Assembly: GCA_037132135.1 (NCBI GenBank)
Contig: JBAXPR010000124.1
Span: 1 to 9,881 of the forward strand
DNA length: 9,881 bases
Reading direction: 5' to 3'
Source of the DNA: BOG-933 sp037132135
Lineage (GTDB): Bacteria > Pseudomonadota > Alphaproteobacteria > Azospirillales > Azospirillaceae
The notes beneath the pieces are model-generated. The model saw only the letters and a list, made by a program, of their open reading frames with translations, was not told the origin of the DNA and did no database searches. Of the stretch, positions 6,524 to 9,881 are shown piece after piece. The position numbers and the translations under genes are program-made. The first letter of the stretch is position 1, and every line of letters starts with the position of its first letter.

Positions 6524-7186
6524 ATGCGCCGGACCGGATTTGCGCTCGCCCTGCTGACCCTGATCCTCACCGGCCCGGCCGCGGCCGAGCCGACGCCCAG
6601 CTTCGATTGCGCCGGCGCGCGCAGCCCGACCGAAAAGGCGATCTGTGCCGACCCGACGCTGGCTTGGTTCGACCAACAGTTGAGCCGTCTCTACGGCGAT
6701 GTCCGCCAGCTTCAGAGCGAAGGCCAGCGCGCCGGCCTCCGCGACCAGCAGCGGGCGTGGATCGGCCAGCGCAACGCCTGCGGCGGCCAGGCCCCCTGCA
6801 TCATCAGGCTGTCCTGGCAACGGTTGCAGGCCCTGAGCGGCCTCGTCAGCACCAGGGGCCTGACCGGCAGCTACCACTACGCCGAATCCTACGCCACGGG
6901 AGAGCTGGGGCTGGTCGAGTTTCCCGGTAACCGCGTCGCCGGCTTTATCGAGACCATCAACAACAGCAGCACCCACCAATGCAGCGTCGACATGACCGAC
7001 CTTACGGTCACCGGCCAGACTCTGAGCTGGGTCGACCCCGGGCCGGCCGATGGCGACGGCCCCTGCCGGGTCGACATCACGGTCGGCAGCGGCGGCGCGG
7101 TGGTCGCGGCCCAGAACTGCCGCAACTGGTGCGGCATGTCCGGCATCTTCGCCGGCCGCTACCAGCGCGACCGGACCGGGCGCTAG
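6524..7186 (+). CDS. Secreted cysteine-rich protein with LprI-like (DUF1311) domain
   Basis: 220 residues. A signal peptide is clear: MRRTG, then a Leu/Ala-rich core, and an AAA-EP cleavage site after about residue 21, so the protein should be exported to the periplasm. Residues about 26-105 match the LprI/DUF1311 pattern: SFDCAGARSPTEKAICADP, LAWFDQQLSRLYGDV, LRDQQRAWIGQRNAC and a further Cys before the final helix. Family members include a lysozyme inhibitor (LprI of Mycobacterium), but most have no known role. Residues about 110-220 form a second, beta-rich module (GLTGSYHYAES, GELGLVEF, CRVDITVGSG, IFAGRYQR). There are eight cysteines in the mature protein (29, 41, 86, 92, 153, 181, 199, 203), four per module, which suggests disulfides within each. 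Its stop lies 10 bp from the convergent glgX stop. Lysozyme inhibition is possible but not shown. Confidence 0.85.
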   Translation: MRRTGFALALLTLILTGPAAAEPTPSFDCAGARSPTEKAICADPTLAWFDQQLSRLYGDVRQLQSEGQRAGLRDQQRAWIGQRNACGGQAPCIIRLSWQRLQALSGLVSTRGLTGSYHYAESYATGELGLVEFPGNRVAGFIETINNSSTHQCSVDMTDLTVTGQTLSWVDPGPADGDGPCRVDITVGSGGAVVAAQNCRNWCGMSGIFAGRYQRDRTGR

Positions 7187-7196
7187 AACCGGCCCG

Positions 7197-9464
7197 TCAG
7201 CACCCCTCGTGGGGCAATTCGTCGTCCTCGAGATCGGCGAGATCGGCGGCATCGCCGAAGTCGCCGGGATCGGGTTCGGGCGGCTGGTAGGCCAGCGACA
7301 GCCAGGCGGCACGCAGATAGACCGCCGGCCCATCGCCCGCGGCGGAGATCAGGGTGAACAGCCGCAGCGAGCGCCCCGACAGCGTCATCGGCTGGCCCAT
7401 GGCCAGCGGCGTGTCGTCGGTGCTGCCGTCAGCAAAGGCGGTGTCGAGCAGGCAGCGCCAGCCGATGCCGCCGGGCAGCACCGGCAGGGTGAACGGCACC
7501 GCGCCATAATGGGCGTTGAAACAGATCAGCAGCACGTCGTCGGTGACCGGCGCGCCATCGGCGCCGACATAGCTGCCGGCCTGACCGTTGAGCAGCAGCC
7601 CGAGACAGCGGGCGCTGGCGTCGCGCCATTCGTCGCTGGTCTTCTCGGTGCCGCGCGGCGTGAACCACAGGATATCGCGCACGCCGTGACCCGAAAGCTC
7701 GCGCCCATGAAGAAAGCGCGGCCGGCGCAGCACCGGATGCGCCCGGCGCAGCGCGATCAGCAGCCGGGTGAAGCTGAGCAGGGCCCGGTCGGCCTCGGTC
7801 TGCTCGGGCCAGTTCAGCCACGAGACCGGGTTGTTCTGGCAGTAGGCGTTGTTGTTGCCCAACTGGCTGCGCCCCATTTCGTCGCCGGCCAGCAGCATCG
7901 GCACGCCCTGGGACAGCAGCAGAGTGGCCAGAAGATTACGCTTCTGGCGCGCCCGCAGCTCCTGGATCGCCGGGACCTCGCTCGGGCCTTCGACACCGTG
8001 GTTCCAGGAGAAATTGGCGTCTGAGCCGTCGCGGTTGTATTCGCCATTGGCGAAATTGTGCTTGCCGTTGTAGGCGACCAGATCGGCCAGGGTGAAGCCG
8101 TCGTGGGCGGTGACGTAGTTGATGCTCGACCACGGCCGCCGGCCGCGCCGCTCGAACAAATCCGCCGAGCCGGTCAGCCGCGCCGCCAACTCGGGCAGCA
8201 TGCCGGCGTCGCCGCGCCAGAAACGGCGGACGGTGTCGCGGAAACGGTCGTTCCACTCGGCCCAGCCGGGGGGAAAGCCGCCGACCCGGTAGCCGCCCGG
8301 GCCGACATCCCAGGGCTCGGAGATCAGCTTGACCTGGGCCAGCACCGGGTCCTGGGCGCAGGCGTCGAGAAAGCCGCTGCCGGGATCGAAGCCATAGCTC
8401 TCGCGGGCCAGCGCGGTGGCGAGGTCGAAGCGGAAGCCGTCGACATGCATCTCGGTCACCCAGTAGCGCAGGCTGTCCAGCACCATCTGGAGCACGCGGG
8501 GATGGATGAGGTTGAGGGTGTTGCCGGTGCCGGTCTCGTCGACATAAAAGCGGCGGTCGCCCGGCTGCAGCCGGTAATAGGAGGCGTTGTCGATGCCGCG
8601 GAAGCTGATCGTCGGGCCGAGCTGGTTGCCCTCGCCGGTGTGATTGTAGACGACGTCGAGGATGACCTCGATCCCGGCCTCGTGGAGGCGGGCGACCATG
8701 GTCTTGAATTCGTTGATGTGGTGGCTGGTGCCGAGATAGCGCGGCTCGGGCGCGAAATAGCCGACCGAACTGTAGCCCCAGTAATTCTGCAGGCCCCGGG
8801 CCACCAGATGGCGGTCATCGAGAAAGGCGTGGACCGGCAGCAGCTCGACCGCGGTCACCCCCAGCGCCCGCAGATGGTCGAGCACCGGCTTCGAGGCCAG
8901 CCCGGCGAAGGTACCGCCCAGCGCCTCCGGCACCTCGGGATGGCGCATGGTATAGCCGCCGACATGGACCTCGTAGATCACGGTTTCCGGCCACGGCACC
9001 TGCGGCCGGCGGTCGCCGCCCCAGGTGAAGGCGTCGTCGACCACCATGCATTTGGGCGTGACCCGGGCGCTGTCGCGGCGGTCGAAACTGAGATCCTCGC
9101 GCGGGGCGCCGACCTTGTAACCGAAATGGGCATCGGACCATTTCAGCGCCCCGACCAGCGCCCGGGCATAGGGGTCGATCAGCAGCTTGTGGGCATTGAA
9201 CCGGTGGCCCTGCTCAGGCCGGTAGGGGCCGTACACCCGGTAGCCATAGAGCTGGCCCGGGCGCACCTCGGGCAGATAGGCGTGCCAGACCTCATCGGTG
9301 TATTCGGGCAGGCGGATGCGATGGGTCTCGCGCTGGCCATGGGCGTCGAACAGACACAGCTCGACCTTCTCGGCATTGGCCGAAAACAACGCGAAGTTGA
9401 CCCCGAACCCGTCCCAGGTCGCCCCCAGCGGATAACACCGCCCCGGCCACACCGCCATGGTCAT
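7197..9464 (-). CDS. glgX: Glycogen debranching enzyme GlgX (GH13 isoamylase type)
   Basis: GlgX hydrolyses alpha-1,6 branch points of glycogen, mainly short limit-dextrin branches left by glycogen phosphorylase. The 755 residues are somewhat longer than the E. coli enzyme (about 660). An N-terminal CBM48-like domain (about 8-100) carries WDGFGVNFALFS and LYGYRVYGPY. The GH13 barrel follows with all four classical regions: DVVYNH (270-275), DGFRFD with the nucleophile D347, ISEPWD with the acid/base E383, and TAHDG with D455. Also typical are EVHVGGYTMRHPEVP, NYWGYSSVGYFAP and LAGDEMGRSQLGNNNAYCQ. The last 25 or so residues form a strongly acidic tail (DPGDFGDAADLADLEDDE) that looks like an add-on. 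Start: ATG at 9464, with a second ATG two codons in (9458); the Shine-Dalgarno is weak for both. No other glycogen gene is in the window. Confidence 0.96.
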   Translation of the reverse strand: MTMAVWPGRCYPLGATWDGFGVNFALFSANAEKVELCLFDAHGQRETHRIRLPEYTDEVWHAYLPEVRPGQLYGYRVYGPYRPEQGHRFNAHKLLIDPYARALVGALKWSDAHFGYKVGAPREDLSFDRRDSARVTPKCMVVDDAFTWGGDRRPQVPWPETVIYEVHVGGYTMRHPEVPEALGGTFAGLASKPVLDHLRALGVTAVELLPVHAFLDDRHLVARGLQNYWGYSSVGYFAPEPRYLGTSHHINEFKTMVARLHEAGIEVILDVVYNHTGEGNQLGPTISFRGIDNASYYRLQPGDRRFYVDETGTGNTLNLIHPRVLQMVLDSLRYWVTEMHVDGFRFDLATALARESYGFDPGSGFLDACAQDPVLAQVKLISEPWDVGPGGYRVGGFPPGWAEWNDRFRDTVRRFWRGDAGMLPELAARLTGSADLFERRGRRPWSSINYVTAHDGFTLADLVAYNGKHNFANGEYNRDGSDANFSWNHGVEGPSEVPAIQELRARQKRNLLATLLLSQGVPMLLAGDEMGRSQLGNNNAYCQNNPVSWLNWPEQTEADRALLSFTRLLIALRRAHPVLRRPRFLHGRELSGHGVRDILWFTPRGTEKTSDEWRDASARCLGLLLNGQAGSYVGADGAPVTDDVLLICFNAHYGAVPFTLPVLPGGIGWRCLLDTAFADGSTDDTPLAMGQPMTLSGRSLRLFTLISAAGDGPAVYLRAAWLSLAYQPPEPDPGDFGDAADLADLEDDELPHEGC

Positions 9465-9532
9465 CGGAACGCTTCACTCCGGAGCACCATCACCACCCTC
9501 GTCATCGGCGCCCGGCGCAGCACGGGCGGTTT

Positions 9533-9544
9533 GCGATCGATCGC
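9533..9544. repeat. 12-bp perfect palindrome GCGATCGATCGC upstream of glgX
   Basis: GCGATCGATCGC equals its own reverse complement. It lies about 70 bp before the glgX start and just downstream of the candidate -10 element, where an operator could act. It is a single copy here, and in GC-rich DNA such a site can arise by chance. Confidence 0.4.
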
Positions 9545-9548
9545 TTTG

Positions 9549-9578
9549 ATCCTACTTGGCTGAGGGGGCGGCGGGCAA
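9549..9578 (-). promoter_or_regulatory. Possible promoter of glgX
   Basis: On the minus strand TTGCCC (9573-9578) and TAGGAT (9549-9554) are separated by 18 bases, each matching 4 of 6 consensus bases. The start would fall near 9542, inside the 12-bp palindrome. The rest of the gap 9465-9624 shows only a short GGGG/CCCC hairpin (about 9598-9611) with no T-run after it. Confidence 0.25.
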
Positions 9579-9624
9579 GGCGTTCGGTTGGTCGAGGGGC
9601 GCGATCCCCCGAGCTTAGTGTGCC

Positions 9625-9881
9625 TCATGGAAAGGCCGGAACATCTGGCTCGAACCACCCGGCTTCTTTTAGACAGCGGGCCAGTAATGGAAATAATTTA
9701 TTCATTATTCTATAATCTCCACGCTTGTCGTTTCGATCAAACGATGATACAAACTTTTGCCTAGACGCCCTAAGCTCTTTGTCATTTAAAACTTTGAATG
9801 TTTCTTTTGCGATACCGTCAAAAGAATGGTATTTGCTCAGCCCCCCGCGTTCGGTGGCGGACCAATCTGTGGAGTGATCGC
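9625..9881 (-). CDS. Unrecognised protein, C-terminal 84 residues (5' end outside window)
   Basis: On the minus strand a frame is open from the window edge (first full codon at 9879-9877) to a TGA at 9627-9625. The other two minus frames hit stops within about 25 codons of the edge. The 84 residues read like a real soluble protein: a hydrophilic start (DHSTDWSATERGGLSKYHS), a helical middle (GIAKETFKVLNDKELRASRQ), then RNDKRGDYRIMNKLFPLLAR and a final WFEPDVPAFP. I do not recognise the family and give no function. The DNA of 9661-9840 is only about 37% G+C, far below the rest of the window, and codons such as TTA, ATA and AAA are frequent, which suggests transfer from elsewhere. It lies 160 bp upstream of glgX on the same strand, with no strong terminator between them. 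Confidence 0.7.
   Translation of the reverse strand, partial: DHSTDWSATERGGLSKYHSFDGIAKETFKVLNDKELRASRQKFVSSFDRNDKRGDYRIMNKLFPLLARCLKEAGWFEPDVPAFP

Noticed and set aside
6029..7333. 434-codon minus-strand frame across the LprI-like gene and its flanks
   Set aside because: It overlaps two well-supported genes, has a low-complexity translation, and competes with a gene that has a signal peptide and a strong ribosome-binding site.
8058..9563. 501-codon open frame on the plus strand opposite glgX
   Set aside because: Long antisense frames are common opposite GC-rich genes. The translation is low-complexity (Gly, Ala, Val, Asp, Gln, His-rich) with no family resemblance, while glgX on the other strand has complete catalytic motifs.
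1..9881. tRNA, rRNA, CRISPR array, transposase or integrase
   Set aside because: Read for on both strands. No cloverleaf-like sequence, regularly spaced repeat or mobile-element protein was found.

Overview
This window is GC-rich bacterial chromosome. By eye it is about two-thirds G+C, with two clearly AT-richer patches. Codon choice, gene order and protein flavour suggest an alphaproteobacterium, probably of the Rhodospirillales/Magnetospirillum type. That placement is inference, because there is no rRNA or other marker in the window.

Left part (1-2524, plus strand): the C-terminal two-fifths or so of polyphosphate kinase PPK1, then an exopolyphosphatase (Ppx/GppA family). Together they form a polyphosphate synthesis/degradation pair. 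A 23-codon ORF starts on the ppk stop codon and ends in TAG one codon before the ppx ATG, in the same frame as ppx.

Second part (2535-4543, minus strand): a single-domain bacteriohemerythrin, preceded in its direction of transcription by a 432-residue protein with a degenerate EAL domain and possibly a degenerate GGDEF-like N-terminal region. The EAL gene and its 225-bp upstream region are distinctly AT-richer than their neighbours. The pair looks like an insert between ppx and rnd, and is the most interesting part of the window: a possible O2/redox-linked cyclic-di-GMP receptor module.

Third part (4544-6321, minus strand): ribonuclease D (rnd), with a 180-residue membrane-anchored coiled-coil protein of unknown function directly upstream of it. 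A 202-bp divergent gap follows, then on the plus strand a secreted, cysteine-rich protein with an LprI-like (DUF1311) N-terminal module (6524-7186).

Right part (7197-9881, minus strand): a complete GlgX-type glycogen debranching enzyme with an acidic tail, a 160-bp upstream region with a possible promoter and a 12-bp palindrome, and at the edge the C-terminal 84 residues of an unrecognised protein in DNA of roughly 37-40% G+C.

Functionally, the window mixes storage metabolism (polyphosphate, glycogen), RNA processing, an envelope protein and a likely signalling pair. No tRNA, rRNA, CRISPR array, insertion sequence or attachment site was seen. No gene-free stretch exceeds 300 bases.
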